64,000 nt of DNA from an uncultured Clostridia bacterium (GCA_934281605.1 CAKQXD010000005.1:62001-126000), one strand, 5' to 3'. Positions 1 to 9,060 are shown, counted from the first letter of the stretch. Translations and numbers: made by a program. Notes: a model not told the origin generated them from the letters alone.

Positions 1-533
1 TTTTCAGCGAAAAAATCCACCAGCATCAGAGACTGATCCAACTCCGCAGAGATGTCCTGGAAAACGCTCCGGTATTTGGAAGAGCACAGTACGCAGGAAA
101 CTTCCGCACGCTGAACAAGATGCTTCAATTCTTCCTTTGAAAGTTCCTTATCCATTGGAACGACGATACCCGTTCCGCAAAGGACTGCCAGATAAGAAAC
201 AGCCCACTCACTGCTGTTTTCTCCTATCACCGCAATGCGCTTCCCCTGCAGACCGCGATGGATCAACGCCGTACCGAGCCCGTTGACTTTTTCTATCATC
301 TGTCTGTAGGAGATCGCTGTAAAAGTCTCGTCACCTTTATACTTCTGATAAAAAGCCGTGTTGTCTCCGTACAGCTCCGCACTCGTTTCGATCATGTGCT
401 TGATGTCCGTGATCGGCCGGCTGTCCTTATATTTTACGAACTCCCTGCGATCCGCTTCGATACGAGCCACAATCCCTTTCGCCCACTCCATATCCTTCTG
501 CTTTTTCTCGCTGAAAACAATGTTAGATGTCAT
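1..533 (-). CDS. AMP-binding acyl-CoA synthetase, N-terminal part (cut by the window edge)
   Basis: The first 177 codons of an adenylate-forming enzyme are visible; the rest lies beyond base 1. It would activate a fatty or other carboxylic acid as acyl-AMP and then acyl-CoA. The visible part contains the N-terminal substructure with the stretch GKRIAVIGENSSEWAVSYLA and PMDKELS, which matches position for position the equivalent stretch of the next gene upstream (567-2303), so the two are tandem paralogues. The start ATG at 533 is preceded by GGAG in AAAAGGAGCAGACG. The stop of the upstream paralogue lies only 33 bases away, so it is the last visible gene of a leftward operon. The adenylation P-loop and the C-terminal lysine cannot be seen, so activity is not provable from the window. 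Confidence 0.85.
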   Translation of the reverse strand, partial: MTSNIVFSEKKQKDMEWAKGIVARIEADRREFVKYKDSRPITDIKHMIETSAELYGDNTAFYQKYKGDETFTAISYRQMIEKVNGLGTALIHRGLQGKRIAVIGENSSEWAVSYLAVLCGTGIVVPMDKELSKEELKHLVQRAEVSCVLCSSKYRSVFQDISAELDQSLMLVDFFAE

Positions 534-566
534 CGTCTGCTCCTTTTCCAGTCAACGCTCTGCAGT

Positions 567-2303
567 CTATTCTTCTACTCTTACGCCGCCTTTTGTTCTC
601 TTGATTTTTCGGGTCGTCGTCTTTTCGAACTCGATTTCACGCAGTTTGATCCGCTTTACACGCTTGTAGTTTGTCATCTTGTCGTTGACTGCTTCTACAT
701 TTTCCTTGATGATGTCGTGGATTTTTTCCTGCGACAATTCTTTTCCAAACTTTTCGTGGATCGCATCGAAGTTAGGATACACTTCCGCCGTTACGACCGT
801 ATCACCACTCTTCTTTTCCAGAACACCGTAAACGATGACCTCTTCGATGTACGGCTGCTCCAGCAGCAGGTATTCGATCTCTTCCGGGAAGATGTTTTTG
901 CCGTTCTTCGTTACGATAACATTTTTCTTCCGTCCGCAGATATAGAGGAATCCCTCCTCATCAAACCGGCCGAAGTCTCCTGTATAAAGCCAGCCGTCCT
1001 TCAGCACTTCCGCCGTTGCTTCCGGATCTTTATAATATCCCAGCATCACCGAAGGCCCTTTGCAGATGATCTCGCCCACGCCTTCCTCGTCCGGCTGGAA
1101 GATCCTCACTTCCGTGCCCGGCATCGGAGGCCCTACCGACTCCGCTTTGCTGTAATAATCTCTGTTTACGGCGATGATCGGTGCGTTTTCCGTCATGCCG
1201 TAGCCCTGGATCATCGGAATGCCCAGCGCTTCATAGTCCCGGATGACCTGCGGATTGATAGCCGCGCCGCCTGCGATGAACAGCTCCATGTGGTTACCGA
1301 TAGCGGAATGGATCGGCTCGAAGACCTTCCGCATTCTTTTGATGTTGTTGAACATCCGGGTCTTTCTCGCCAGATTCATCATGAAGGTCATCTTGCCGGC
1401 AGATCCTGTGCTTTCCGCCTGTTTCCAGACTTTCTTATGCATCATTTCGAAAACCGCCGGAACGCCTACCATGACCGTCGCCTTGGACTCTTTCAGGTTC
1501 TGCTGCACATACCGCAGTCCCTGACAGATGGCGATGGCCATACCCTGATACAGTCCCGTAAACACGTGGCAGGTCAGCTCATAGGTGTGGTGCATCGGCA
1601 GTACCGAAAGGCCCACGCCCGGTCTTCTGATTTTAACATACTTGGACATATTGTATACGTTCGCTGAAATATTTCTGTGAGACAGCATAACGCCCTTGGA
1701 ATTTCCTGTCGTTCCCGAAGTGAACAGCAGCGCGCACATAGCATCCGGATCGATTTCCACATCCAGATATTGGCGGCACCCGTCCAGCAGCGCATTCCGG
1801 CCTTCTTCCATGACGGTCTCCCAGTTCTTCACATCCGGATCGATGCTGACGCCGTTCATACGGATCCGCAGATCCACGCCGTCGATGCCTTCTAATGCGT
1901 CCAGAGTCTTGTCTTCCGCCTTGGCAGAAAACAGGATGGCGTCCACTTCCGCCCGCACCATGAGATTGTGGATCTCGTGAGACGGCAGCTCCTTATCCAG
2001 CGGTACAGCGATGCTCATACCGTTGACAGCCGCCAGATAGGCAACGACCCACTGATAGCTGTTTTCGCCGATGATGGCGATCTTCTTTCCCTTCAGGCCC
2101 GCCTTGGCAAAGTAAGTCCCCAGGCAGTCGATGTCGGACCGCAACGTCCGGTACGTGATCGGCACGTATTCTCCTGCCGGTACTTCCTTGACCAGAAACG
2201 CCGGCTCCTCGCTGAAAAGCTCCGCGCTGGAGCGGATCATGTCCCGAAGGTCCGTGATCTCCCTCATCTCGTAGAGCACGTCTTTGTACTTTTTACTGTT
2301 CAT
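567..2303 (-). CDS. AMP-dependent synthetase/ligase (long-chain acyl-CoA synthetase-like)
   Basis: Complete 578-residue ANL-superfamily enzyme, predicted to make acyl-CoA from a carboxylate, ATP and CoA. Motifs in order: the Thr/Ser/Gly-rich P-loop LFTSGTTGNSKG near residues 193-204, YGMTE at about 368-372, the ATP-ribose Asp in TGD at 441-443, the hinge GRKKN around 457-461, and a C-terminal TTTRKIKR that supplies the usual catalytic lysine. Length and motif order fit long-chain acyl-CoA synthetases of the FadD/FAA type; substrate chain length is not readable. It follows the C_GCAxxG_C_C gene by 3 bases and precedes a second copy at 533, suggesting co-transcription with the FAD dehydrogenase at 2725-4119. 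A role in fatty acid or aromatic acid activation is inference. Confidence 0.9.
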   Translation of the reverse strand: MNSKKYKDVLYEMREITDLRDMIRSSAELFSEEPAFLVKEVPAGEYVPITYRTLRSDIDCLGTYFAKAGLKGKKIAIIGENSYQWVVAYLAAVNGMSIAVPLDKELPSHEIHNLMVRAEVDAILFSAKAEDKTLDALEGIDGVDLRIRMNGVSIDPDVKNWETVMEEGRNALLDGCRQYLDVEIDPDAMCALLFTSGTTGNSKGVMLSHRNISANVYNMSKYVKIRRPGVGLSVLPMHHTYELTCHVFTGLYQGMAIAICQGLRYVQQNLKESKATVMVGVPAVFEMMHKKVWKQAESTGSAGKMTFMMNLARKTRMFNNIKRMRKVFEPIHSAIGNHMELFIAGGAAINPQVIRDYEALGIPMIQGYGMTENAPIIAVNRDYYSKAESVGPPMPGTEVRIFQPDEEGVGEIICKGPSVMLGYYKDPEATAEVLKDGWLYTGDFGRFDEEGFLYICGRKKNVIVTKNGKNIFPEEIEYLLLEQPYIEEVIVYGVLEKKSGDTVVTAEVYPNFDAIHEKFGKELSQEKIHDIIKENVEAVNDKMTNYKRVKRIKLREIEFEKTTTRKIKRTKGGVRVEE

Positions 2304-2306
2304 TCA

Positions 2307-2723
2307 TTATGCCTCCTCATTCGGCTTCAGGTACTCCTGCAGGAATTCCACCGCATCTGCGATGCAGCCGTCACAGCTGCGAAGCACCTTGCCCGTGTCT
2401 ACCCCTTTGATCTCGCGGCAGATTACAGAGCTGTTTTTTTCCAGGAATTTTTCCGTCAGCGCCCTCATGTCCTGATAGCTTTTGCGCTTCGTGGTGGGCA
2501 CCTCCAGATTCCCGTCGGAAACGTTCATACCGACAACGGCAGCCATCGCGGACACCGCGCCGCAGGTTCCCATAGTCCCCATGCCGAATCCGAACGGTTC
2601 CATCAGCTTGAACACTTCCTTCTCGTCCATGCCCAGCTGTTCACTGAACGCACACGCCACCGCCTGCGCACAGTTGTAACCCTTCTTGTGCTTTTCTAAA
2701 GCCTTTCTTACCTCATCGGTCAT
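2307..2723 (-). CDS. C_GCAxxG_C_C family redox protein
   Basis: Small protein of 138 residues matching the C_GCAxxG_C_C family, named after its conserved cysteine pattern. Visible here are YNCAQAV (Cys18), GTCGAVSA (Cys54, the GCA-like box is TCGA), a Cys near residue 102 in VICREI and the paired RSCDGC near 115-120. Family members are thought to bind a metal or iron-sulfur centre or to work in redox relays, often beside electron-transfer flavoproteins; no reaction is proved for most. It starts one base after the stop of the FAD dehydrogenase and ends 3 bases before the acyl-CoA synthetase, so it is very likely translated from the same mRNA. Role inferred: redox partner of the upstream flavoprotein. 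Confidence 0.85.
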   Translation of the reverse strand: MTDEVRKALEKHKKGYNCAQAVACAFSEQLGMDEKEVFKLMEPFGFGMGTMGTCGAVSAMAAVVGMNVSDGNLEVPTTKRKSYQDMRALTEKFLEKNSSVICREIKGVDTGKVLRSCDGCIADAVEFLQEYLKPNEEA

Positions 2724-2724
2724 A

Positions 2725-4119
2725 TTATTCCGCTTCCTTTCCGTTATATTTTTCTGTCAGGATACGCGCTACATATACACCGCTGGCGGAAGCCTGCGAC
2801 AGGGAATGAGTCACGCCGGAGCCATCGCCCAGAGCGTACAGACCCTCGATCTTCGTCTGCAGATTGCTGTCCACTTCCACCTTGGAATTGTAGAACTTGA
2901 CTTCCACACCGTACAGCAGCGTATCCTCGTTGGCCGTTCCCGGAGCGATCTTGTCCAGTGCGTAGATCATCTCGATGATGTTGTCCAGCTGGCGCTTCGG
3001 AATGACCAGACTCAGATCCCCCGGCGTTGCCTTGAGGGTCGGCCGGGTAAAGCACTTCTGCATTCTGCGGTCGCTGCTTCGTCTCCCCTTGACCAGATCG
3101 CCAAACCGCTGCAGCAGCACGCCTCCGCCCAGCATGTTGGAAAGCTTGGCGATAGATTCACCGTACTCGTTGCTGTCCTTGAACGGTTCCGTAAACTTGT
3201 TGGATACCAGCAGTGCGAAGTTGGTATTCTCCGTCCGCAGCGCCGGATCCGCATAGCTGTGACCATTTACCGTCACGATGCCGTTGGTGTTTTCCGCTAC
3301 GACTTCCCCATACGGGTTCATGCAGAAAGTACGCACCATATCGTTGTATTTATCGGTCTTGTACACGATCTTGCTCTCGTATACATCGTCCGTAATATGC
3401 TTGAAAATCTCCGCCGGCAGCTCGACTCTGACGCCGATGTCCACCCGGTTCTTCTTCTGTCCGATGCCGAACTTATCGCAGACGTCGGAGATCCACTTGG
3501 ACCCGGAACGGCCGGTAGCCAGCACCAGATCTTTGCAGCTGTACACGTCGCCCTTGTCCGTCGTTACGTTAAATGTCCCGTCGTCTTCTCTCGTTACGCT
3601 GCTGATAGTCGTATAGAACTGGGATTCCACCTTGGTCTTGCAGTAATCGTAGATCCGTCCCAGGATCTTGACGTTTCTATCGGTTCCCAGGTGGCGCACC
3701 TTCGCCTCCAGCAGATGCAGGTTGTTGCGCAGCGCCGTCGTCTTCAGCTCGGAGCTTGCCGTCGAGTACAGCTTCGCATCCGCGCCGCCCATGCTGCAAA
3801 GGACCTGATCCACGTATTCCATCAGTTCCATGGCCTGCTCTGTGCCTACGTAATTATGTAAATCGCCGCCAAACTGGGTCGTGATATTGTATTTTCCATC
3901 AGAGAGAGTTCCCGCACCGCCGTATCCGTTCATGATATGGCATGGATTACACTTCAGGCAGTTGCCTGCTCCTTTTTTGATCGGACACTGCCGCCTCTCC
4001 AGCGGAGCACCCTTGTCCAGCATCAGCACACTGGCATTGATATCCAGCTTCGCCAGTTCGTAGGACATGAACACGCCGCTGGCGCCCGCTCCTACGATGA
4101 TGATGTCATATTTTTTCAT
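2725..4119 (-). CDS. FAD-dependent dehydrogenase (NAD(P)/FAD oxidoreductase family)
   Basis: Flavoprotein of 464 residues. The N-terminus carries the dinucleotide-binding beta-alpha-beta motif IIIVGAGASG, followed by a Cys cluster CPIKKGAGNCLKCNPC near residues 44-59 and GGAGTLSDGKYN; a second glycine motif DLVLATGRSGS lies near 205 and the C-terminal FAD box is YALGDGSG. This arrangement is that of the uncharacterised clostridial FAD-dependent dehydrogenases related to COG2509. An in-frame TTG exists 12 bases upstream, but TTGGAGGAAGCT is itself the ribosome binding site for the ATG at 4119, so I start there. It heads a leftward operon with the C_GCAxxG_C_C protein and two acyl-CoA synthetases. 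Substrate unknown; the Cys cluster could hold a metal or iron-sulfur centre. Confidence 0.85.
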   Translation of the reverse strand: MKKYDIIIVGAGASGVFMSYELAKLDINASVLMLDKGAPLERRQCPIKKGAGNCLKCNPCHIMNGYGGAGTLSDGKYNITTQFGGDLHNYVGTEQAMELMEYVDQVLCSMGGADAKLYSTASSELKTTALRNNLHLLEAKVRHLGTDRNVKILGRIYDYCKTKVESQFYTTISSVTREDDGTFNVTTDKGDVYSCKDLVLATGRSGSKWISDVCDKFGIGQKKNRVDIGVRVELPAEIFKHITDDVYESKIVYKTDKYNDMVRTFCMNPYGEVVAENTNGIVTVNGHSYADPALRTENTNFALLVSNKFTEPFKDSNEYGESIAKLSNMLGGGVLLQRFGDLVKGRRSSDRRMQKCFTRPTLKATPGDLSLVIPKRQLDNIIEMIYALDKIAPGTANEDTLLYGVEVKFYNSKVEVDSNLQTKIEGLYALGDGSGVTHSLSQASASGVYVARILTEKYNGKEAE

Positions 4120-4140
4120 AGCTTCCTCCAACTTAAATCA

Positions 4141-4173
4141 AAAAACGGCGCAGCCCTGTCGAACTGCACCCCT
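4141..4173 (-). terminator. Intrinsic terminator after the DUF1292 gene
   Basis: Read on the minus strand the sequence forms GGTGCAG / CTGCGCC (one G-U pair) followed by six T residues. It lies 20 bases past the stop of the DUF1292 gene and would separate it from the FAD dehydrogenase operon. Confidence 0.75.
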
Positions 4174-4192
4174 TTTTCTTCCGTCGTTTCTT

Positions 4193-4465
4193 TTATGCTT
4201 CTTCTACCGCCAGCTTTTCAAATTCCTTTACTACTTTCGCGAATTCGTCTTCGTCAGCGATGTCGATCAGTTCGTAATCCTCTTCGTATTCTTTATACCC
4301 ATAAAGATATACATCTTCTGTTCCCAGCGGATTCAGCGCGATGTACTCCTTACCCAGAGCGTCGAATACACCCAGGATACCACATTCCTCTTCTTCGCCA
4401 TCGTCAAATTCCAGCGTCAGAATATCCTCTTCGTCGTAGCCGTACAGTTCTTTTTTTTCAGCCAT
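4193..4465 (-). CDS. DUF1292 domain protein
   Basis: Acidic 90-residue cytoplasmic protein of the DUF1292 family, common in Firmicutes (B. subtilis YrzB type). The body is a beta-rich core with LTLEFDDGEEEECGILGVF and EYIALNPL, and an acidic tail. The function of the family is unknown. It starts with ATG preceded by GATGGAGGAACTAA and has its own promoter overlapping the 3' end of uvrC and its own terminator, so it is probably expressed as a single gene, although read-through from serC-uvrC is possible. Confidence 0.9.
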   Translation of the reverse strand: MAEKKELYGYDEEDILTLEFDDGEEEECGILGVFDALGKEYIALNPLGTEDVYLYGYKEYEEDYELIDIADEDEFAKVVKEFEKLAVEEA

Positions 4466-4523
4466 TTAGTTCCTCCATCGTATCTAGAAAATACAACTTT
4501 CTCATATTTTGCGTTACAGCAAT

Positions 4524-4552
4524 ACTATACCACTATGTGCGATTTTTCGCAA
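4524..4552 (-). promoter_or_regulatory. Sigma-A-type promoter for the DUF1292 gene, overlapping the end of uvrC
   Basis: On the minus strand TTGCGA, a 17-base spacer and TATAGT. The -35 box lies inside the last codons of uvrC (stop at 4533), giving the DUF1292 gene independent transcription. Confidence 0.7.
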
Positions 4553-6446
4553 TATGAAAATACGTCCACACACTTTCCGCTGCCCGCGCGGTCATCCCTG
4601 GAGCGTTCTCCAGTTCCTCCCGGCTTGCCTGTTTGATCCGCTCCACGCTCTTAAAATGTTCCAGGAGCGCTTTTCTGCGCACCGGTCCTATACCCTCGAT
4701 CTCGTCCAGAACAGAGCCGGATGCATGTTTGTTCCGCAGGCTTCTGTGGTATTCGATGGCAAAACGATGGACTTCCTCCTGCATCCTGCCGATGTAGCGA
4801 AACAGCATCGCCTTTCCCTTCAGCGGGATCTCTTCGTACACCCGGTCCTTTTTCTCCTGCAAAGTCCCCTCCGCAGCGTTTTCGCCAGTGTTTTTACGGT
4901 AGACCAGTGCCCGCGTTCTGTGCTTGTCGTCCTTGACCATGCCCACTACCGGAATGTCAAATCCTGCAGCATCCAGCACCTCCAGCGCTACTGCCACATG
5001 ACCCTTGCCGCCGTCCAGGAAGATGATATCCGGAAGGACTTCGAATGCCTCATCACCTTCCATCACCCGGCGGAATCTGCGGGACAGCATCTCCCGCATG
5101 GAGCCGTAGTCGTCCTGACCTTCTACGGTCCGGATCCTGAATTTCCGGTAACCCTTTTTATCGGCTTTCAGCCCGTCAAAGGTGACCATGGCGCCCACCG
5201 TATCCACGCCGTTGGTATTTGAGATATCATAGGCTTCCGCCCGGAATTGCCTGCCGTCGTACTCTCCGGAAACAGCGTTCATTTCCTTCAAGACTGCAAA
5301 GACTTCGCTGCCCAGGCTCTGCTTTCGTTCCCTGGCCGTTTCGGCTCGCTCATCGATGGTCTTGACCATCTCGATCACGTCTTTTGACGCCATGTCCACC
5401 AGAGCTTTTTTCTCACCTTTTTGTGGACGATAGAGCTTGACGTGATGACCCGCCAGATCGCTGAGGTACGCTTCCAGCGCCTCGCAGTCCTCCGGCACAT
5501 GGGTCAGCAGGATCTCCTTGGGGAAATTGGGCATCTGGCTGTAATGCTGGTTGAGGAACGCAGCTACCAGCTCCGGTTTGTTCTCCTCCCAGGTGGATTC
5601 CATCTCGTAGGTTTCCCGGCCTACCAGCTTGCCTTCGCGGACGAAAAAGATGACCATGTGGACTTCTTCCTGTCCCCTGGCCGGGATTACGATATCGATA
5701 TCAGCAGCCTGATGCATGACCACCCGCTGGGTCGCAGACAGGGCCTTTGCAGCTTCGATATAGTCGCGATACTGAGCAGCTTCTTCAAAATTGAGTGCAT
5801 CGGAGGCTTCCAGCATCCGCTCTTTCAGCCGATTGAGTATTTTACCGTTTTTGCCGTTAAGGAACTCCCGTGCCCCCTCGATACTCTCCATGTAGACCCG
5901 GCGATCCACCTCACCGCTGCAGACGCCTTTGCACTGATTGATGTGGTAGTTGAGGCAGGGCCGGAATCCCGGAGGGAATGAAGTTGCGGAGCACCGCTTC
6001 AGCGCGAAGCTGGCATTGAGCAGATCCACGATCTTATTGACTGCTCCCGCGTCGCTGTAGGGGCCGAAATACCTGCTGCCGTCCTTCTTGACGATCCGCG
6101 TTTTCACGACCCGCGGGTAATCCTCGTTGGTGATCTTGATATAGGGATACGTCTTGTCGTCCCGCAGCAGGATGTTGTATTTCGGGCGATATTTTTTGAT
6201 GAGATTGCACTCTAAAATCAGCGCCTCCGTCTCGCTGCCCGCCGTGATGTACTCGAACTCGGCGATCTGACTCACCATGCTCCGGACCTTCGGAGCCATG
6301 TTTTTCTGAGACTGAAAATACTGGCGCACCCTGTTTTTCAGTGAAACCGCCTTGCCCACATAGATGATATTGCCCAGACGATCCTTGTGGAGGTAGACCC
6401 CCGGGGTGTCCGGAAGATTTTTCAAGTTTTCCTTGATATCAAACAT
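4533..6446 (-). CDS. uvrC: Excinuclease ABC subunit C
   Basis: Complete 637-residue UvrC, the nuclease that makes both incisions in nucleotide excision repair together with UvrA and UvrB. The N-terminal GIY-YIG domain shows GVYLHKDRLGNIIYVGKA and the metal-binding Glu in SETEALILECNLIKKY; a UVR UvrB-contact motif (LNRLKERMLEASDALNFEEA) lies near residues 205-225; the RNase H-like domain has EAYDISNTNG and IIFLDGGKGH; the C-terminus has a helix-hairpin-helix pair (LDEIEGIGPVRRKALLEHF). Length is normal. Its ATG overlaps the stop codon of the carboxypeptidase gene by one base (TAATG), so the two are translationally coupled in a serC-dacF-uvrC operon. Confidence 0.97.
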   Translation of the reverse strand: MFDIKENLKNLPDTPGVYLHKDRLGNIIYVGKAVSLKNRVRQYFQSQKNMAPKVRSMVSQIAEFEYITAGSETEALILECNLIKKYRPKYNILLRDDKTYPYIKITNEDYPRVVKTRIVKKDGSRYFGPYSDAGAVNKIVDLLNASFALKRCSATSFPPGFRPCLNYHINQCKGVCSGEVDRRVYMESIEGAREFLNGKNGKILNRLKERMLEASDALNFEEAAQYRDYIEAAKALSATQRVVMHQAADIDIVIPARGQEEVHMVIFFVREGKLVGRETYEMESTWEENKPELVAAFLNQHYSQMPNFPKEILLTHVPEDCEALEAYLSDLAGHHVKLYRPQKGEKKALVDMASKDVIEMVKTIDERAETARERKQSLGSEVFAVLKEMNAVSGEYDGRQFRAEAYDISNTNGVDTVGAMVTFDGLKADKKGYRKFRIRTVEGQDDYGSMREMLSRRFRRVMEGDEAFEVLPDIIFLDGGKGHVAVALEVLDAAGFDIPVVGMVKDDKHRTRALVYRKNTGENAAEGTLQEKKDRVYEEIPLKGKAMLFRYIGRMQEEVHRFAIEYHRSLRNKHASGSVLDEIEGIGPVRRKALLEHFKSVERIKQASREELENAPGMTARAAESVWTYFHIAKNRT

Positions 6447-7837
6447 TATTGTTTAAAAGGGTCTTTCTCCCTTTCCCACGCTTTCCTTCTCATATTCCGG
6501 TTTCGCTGCGCTCTTCTGCGCGCCCGCTTTTTGCGCTGCATCCGTTTCATAATAAGGATGATGGCCGCCACGAGAACGATCATCAGGATCAGTCCACCGA
6601 GGAAAATTCCCCGGTCTTCGTCTGCAACGCCTATGTAGGATAACAGTCCGCCCTTCTTGACTGACTCCAGCGTCACCAGCTTGGCTTCCGCCAGTTTTTT
6701 ATGATTTTTATCGTATACGGCAACGGTTCCCGCTTCGGTGCCTTTTTTCACCGGCGCCGTCAGCTTCTTGTCCGTGAGAGTGATCTCCGTGGTGATTCCC
6801 TCGCCCTTATCCTTTTTCGCCAGGGTCAGGTCCAGATCGTCCGTCGTCCCCACCGCCGAGGAACGCAGATCGCCGCGTCTTACCCGGACCTGATCCAGCT
6901 CCTTGCCTTTTTCTGCTGCCGTGTAAGTATGATAGTTCTGGAACCCGTAATCGCAGAGGGTCTCCACGTCGGAAAATCGCAGCTTGTCCCCGGAATCAAG
7001 GGCTACTACGATCAGCTCCGTATTGCCCCGCTTGGCGCTTCCGCAAAAACAGAAACCTGCCGTCGTGCTGGTTCCCGTCTTGATCCCTGTCGTACCCTTG
7101 TATGTTCCCAGACAGACGTTGGTGGATTTCATTTCCTTGCGTGCCTCGGACATATTGGTCTTCTGGATCGTATAGGTCTTCGTCTTCACCAGCTTGCGGA
7201 ACTGCGGATTTTTCATGGACTCTCGTGCCATCAGGGCAATATCATGAGCCGTGGTCTGGTTGTGCGGCTTACCCTCCGGGTTCAGTCCGTTGGGGTTGGC
7301 AAAGGTGGTGCTGGTGGCTCCACACTCTTTCGCCCTCTCGTTCATCATGTCTGCAAAGGAATCGATGTCACCTCCTACGGCTACCGCCAGCACTTCCGCT
7401 GCATCGTTGCAGGAGTACAGCATGAGCGCATGGAGCAGATCTCTGACCGTCAGGACTTCACCCTGTTTCAGCGCCAGGTTATGACCTTCTGTCGTCGGCT
7501 GAAAATCGATGGTGATCTCATCGTCCATATCCTTGTTTTCCAGCGTCAGGAGACAGGTCATGATCTTGGTGATGCTGGCCGGGTCTTTCACCGCTTCCGC
7601 ATTTTTTTCATAGAGAATCTGACCGCTTCCGCCATCGATGAGAATGGCGCTGGTTGCTTTGATCTCCGCCATGCCCTCCGGCTGCTCGATTTGCAGCTTG
7701 GGGTAAACGGTACCTTCTGACGTCGTATAGGTTTCTTTGTTCTTTGCAGCAAAAGACGGCACTGTTCCCGTCAGGAGCAGTGCCGCAATCATCATGATTA
7801 TGAATAGATAGCTGCTTTTCTTGGAAAAAGCTCTCAC
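6446..7837 (-). CDS. Serine-type D-alanyl-D-alanine carboxypeptidase (DacF/PBP5 family)
   Basis: Peptidase S11 of 463 residues that trims the terminal D-Ala from peptidoglycan stem peptides outside the membrane. A signal peptide covers residues 1-31 (hydrophobic core, then PSFAAK). Catalytic motifs: SITK (Ser88-Lys91), SCN (142-144) and KTG (253-255). A PBP5 C-terminal beta domain follows, then a true transmembrane helix near 410-435 and a very basic tail of Lys and Arg, instead of the usual amphipathic anchor. Start is GTG at 7837 with GGAGG in the end of serC, the serC stop TAG overlapping it by one base. It is thus coupled to serC upstream and uvrC downstream. Confidence 0.93.
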   Translation of the reverse strand: MRAFSKKSSYLFIIMMIAALLLTGTVPSFAAKNKETYTTSEGTVYPKLQIEQPEGMAEIKATSAILIDGGSGQILYEKNAEAVKDPASITKIMTCLLTLENKDMDDEITIDFQPTTEGHNLALKQGEVLTVRDLLHALMLYSCNDAAEVLAVAVGGDIDSFADMMNERAKECGATSTTFANPNGLNPEGKPHNQTTAHDIALMARESMKNPQFRKLVKTKTYTIQKTNMSEARKEMKSTNVCLGTYKGTTGIKTGTSTTAGFCFCGSAKRGNTELIVVALDSGDKLRFSDVETLCDYGFQNYHTYTAAEKGKELDQVRVRRGDLRSSAVGTTDDLDLTLAKKDKGEGITTEITLTDKKLTAPVKKGTEAGTVAVYDKNHKKLAEAKLVTLESVKKGGLLSYIGVADEDRGIFLGGLILMIVLVAAIILIMKRMQRKKRARRRAQRNRNMRRKAWEREKDPFKQ

Positions 7838-8925
7838 TATTTATTTTCCTCCTCGAATTTCTTCATGAAATCGATCAGTGCGTCAACACCTTCCATCGGC
7901 ATTGCATTGTAGATGCTGGCACGCATGCCTCCGATGGATCTGTGTCCGCCCAGGTTATGCAGATTAGCTGCCTTAGCTTCTGCAACGAATTTCTTGTCCA
8001 GATCAGGATTTCCTGTTACGAATACCACGTTCATCAGGGATCTGTCTTCCTTGTTTACCGGGCAGTTGTACAGGCTGCTGTTGTCGATGTAGTTGTACAG
8101 CTTGTCAGCCTTCTCTACGTCCAGCTTGTGCATTGCTGCTACGCCGCCGATCTCCTTGATGTACTTGAATACTTCGCCAGCCACGTAGATGGAGAATGTA
8201 TTCGGAGTGTTGTAAGCGGATCCGTTGTCTGCGTGGATCTTGTAGTCCAGGTATGTCGGAACATTTTCCTTCGCAAATCCGATGAGATCCTCTCTCATGA
8301 TCGCAACTGCGATACCGGAAGGAGCCACATTCTTCTGCACACCGGCGTAGATGAGACCGAATTTCGTCACATCGATTTCTTCCGACAGAATGCAGGAGGA
8401 CATATCTGCTACGAGCGGAATGTCTCCAGTATCCGGGATGTACGGATAGTGAGTTCCGTAAATCGTGTTATTCAGTGTGATATGTACATAGTCAGCATCC
8501 GGACGGAAGTCTTCCCTGCTTACCTTAGGGATGTAGGAGAATGTGGAATCCTCAGAAGATGCCACGATCTTCACATCACCGAATTTTTCTGCTTCCTTGG
8601 CAGCCTTCTTCGCCCACGTACCTGTGATAACGTAATCAGCCTTGCCGGATTTACGAAGCAGGTTCATCGGAACCATGGCGAACTGCAGAGTACCGCCACC
8701 CTGGATAAACATTACCTTGTAGTTATCCGGAATGTTCATGATATCTCTCAGATTCTGTTCAGCATCTGCCAGAATCGCCTTGAATTCAGCCGATCTGTGG
8801 CTCATCTCCATGACGGATTCCCCACAGCCTTTATAGTTGGCCAGATTCGCAGCTACATCTTCAATAACAGGTAACGGCAGCATCGACGGACCTGCCGAGA
8901 AATTATAAGCTCTTTCCTTGCTCAC
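7837..8925 (-). CDS. serC: Phosphoserine aminotransferase
   Basis: Class V PLP enzyme of serine synthesis that converts 3-phosphohydroxypyruvate and glutamate to phosphoserine and 2-oxoglutarate. The frame contains FSAGPSMLP at the N-terminus, the phosphate-binding FIQGGGTLQF and the Schiff-base lysine in YAGVQKNVAPSG. I start at GTG 8925: the ATG at 8940 is the beginning of the sequence ATGGAGGTG that forms the Shine-Dalgarno site six bases before that GTG. With this start the protein has 362 residues and the PLP lysine becomes Lys198, as in E. coli SerC. It faces serA across a shared dyad promoter region; serA, not serC, would act first in the pathway. Confidence 0.95.
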   Translation of the reverse strand: MSKERAYNFSAGPSMLPLPVIEDVAANLANYKGCGESVMEMSHRSAEFKAILADAEQNLRDIMNIPDNYKVMFIQGGGTLQFAMVPMNLLRKSGKADYVITGTWAKKAAKEAEKFGDVKIVASSEDSTFSYIPKVSREDFRPDADYVHITLNNTIYGTHYPYIPDTGDIPLVADMSSCILSEEIDVTKFGLIYAGVQKNVAPSGIAVAIMREDLIGFAKENVPTYLDYKIHADNGSAYNTPNTFSIYVAGEVFKYIKEIGGVAAMHKLDVEKADKLYNYIDNSSLYNCPVNKEDRSLMNVVFVTGNPDLDKKFVAEAKAANLHNLGGHRSIGGMRASIYNAMPMEGVDALIDFMKKFEEENK

Positions 8926-8999
8926 TTGAGACACCTCCATTAAAATTTACTGTCTTTTTAATATAAGCCGATAAGTAAAAAACCTTCGTTGTAGAATCC

Positions 9000-9028
9000 A
9001 TTATATCACTTTACCCAACTGGCGTAAA
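9000..9028 (-). promoter_or_regulatory. serC promoter
   Basis: On the minus strand TTTACG, 17 bases, TATAAT. Its -35 box lies between the -35 and -10 boxes of the opposing serA promoter, and both fall in one dyad (9007-9031), so the two promoters should compete for polymerase. Confidence 0.75.
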
Positions 9029-9031
9029 GTG
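9007..9031. promoter_or_regulatory. Dyad operator candidate shared by the serC and serA promoters
   Basis: Perfect inverted repeat CACTTTAC, nine-base centre, GTAAAGTG. Each arm includes the -35 hexamer of one of the two divergent promoters. A regulator bound here would shut both genes; alternatively the symmetry simply reflects two back-to-back -35 boxes. Confidence 0.55.
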
Positions 9032-9038
9032 GTATACT
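9010..9038 (+). promoter_or_regulatory. serA promoter
   Basis: TTTACC, 17-base spacer, TATACT. The predicted transcript starts near 9045 and has a leader of about 75 bases containing the hairpin at 9064-9086. Confidence 0.75.
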
Positions 9039-9060
9039 ATTCAGTACATCAAGTTTTTCA

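Noticed and set aside
2725..4119. Radical-SAM activase for the glycyl-radical enzyme
   Set aside because: The CxxC cluster in this protein is not CxxxCxxC and lies in a flavoprotein; no activase is present.
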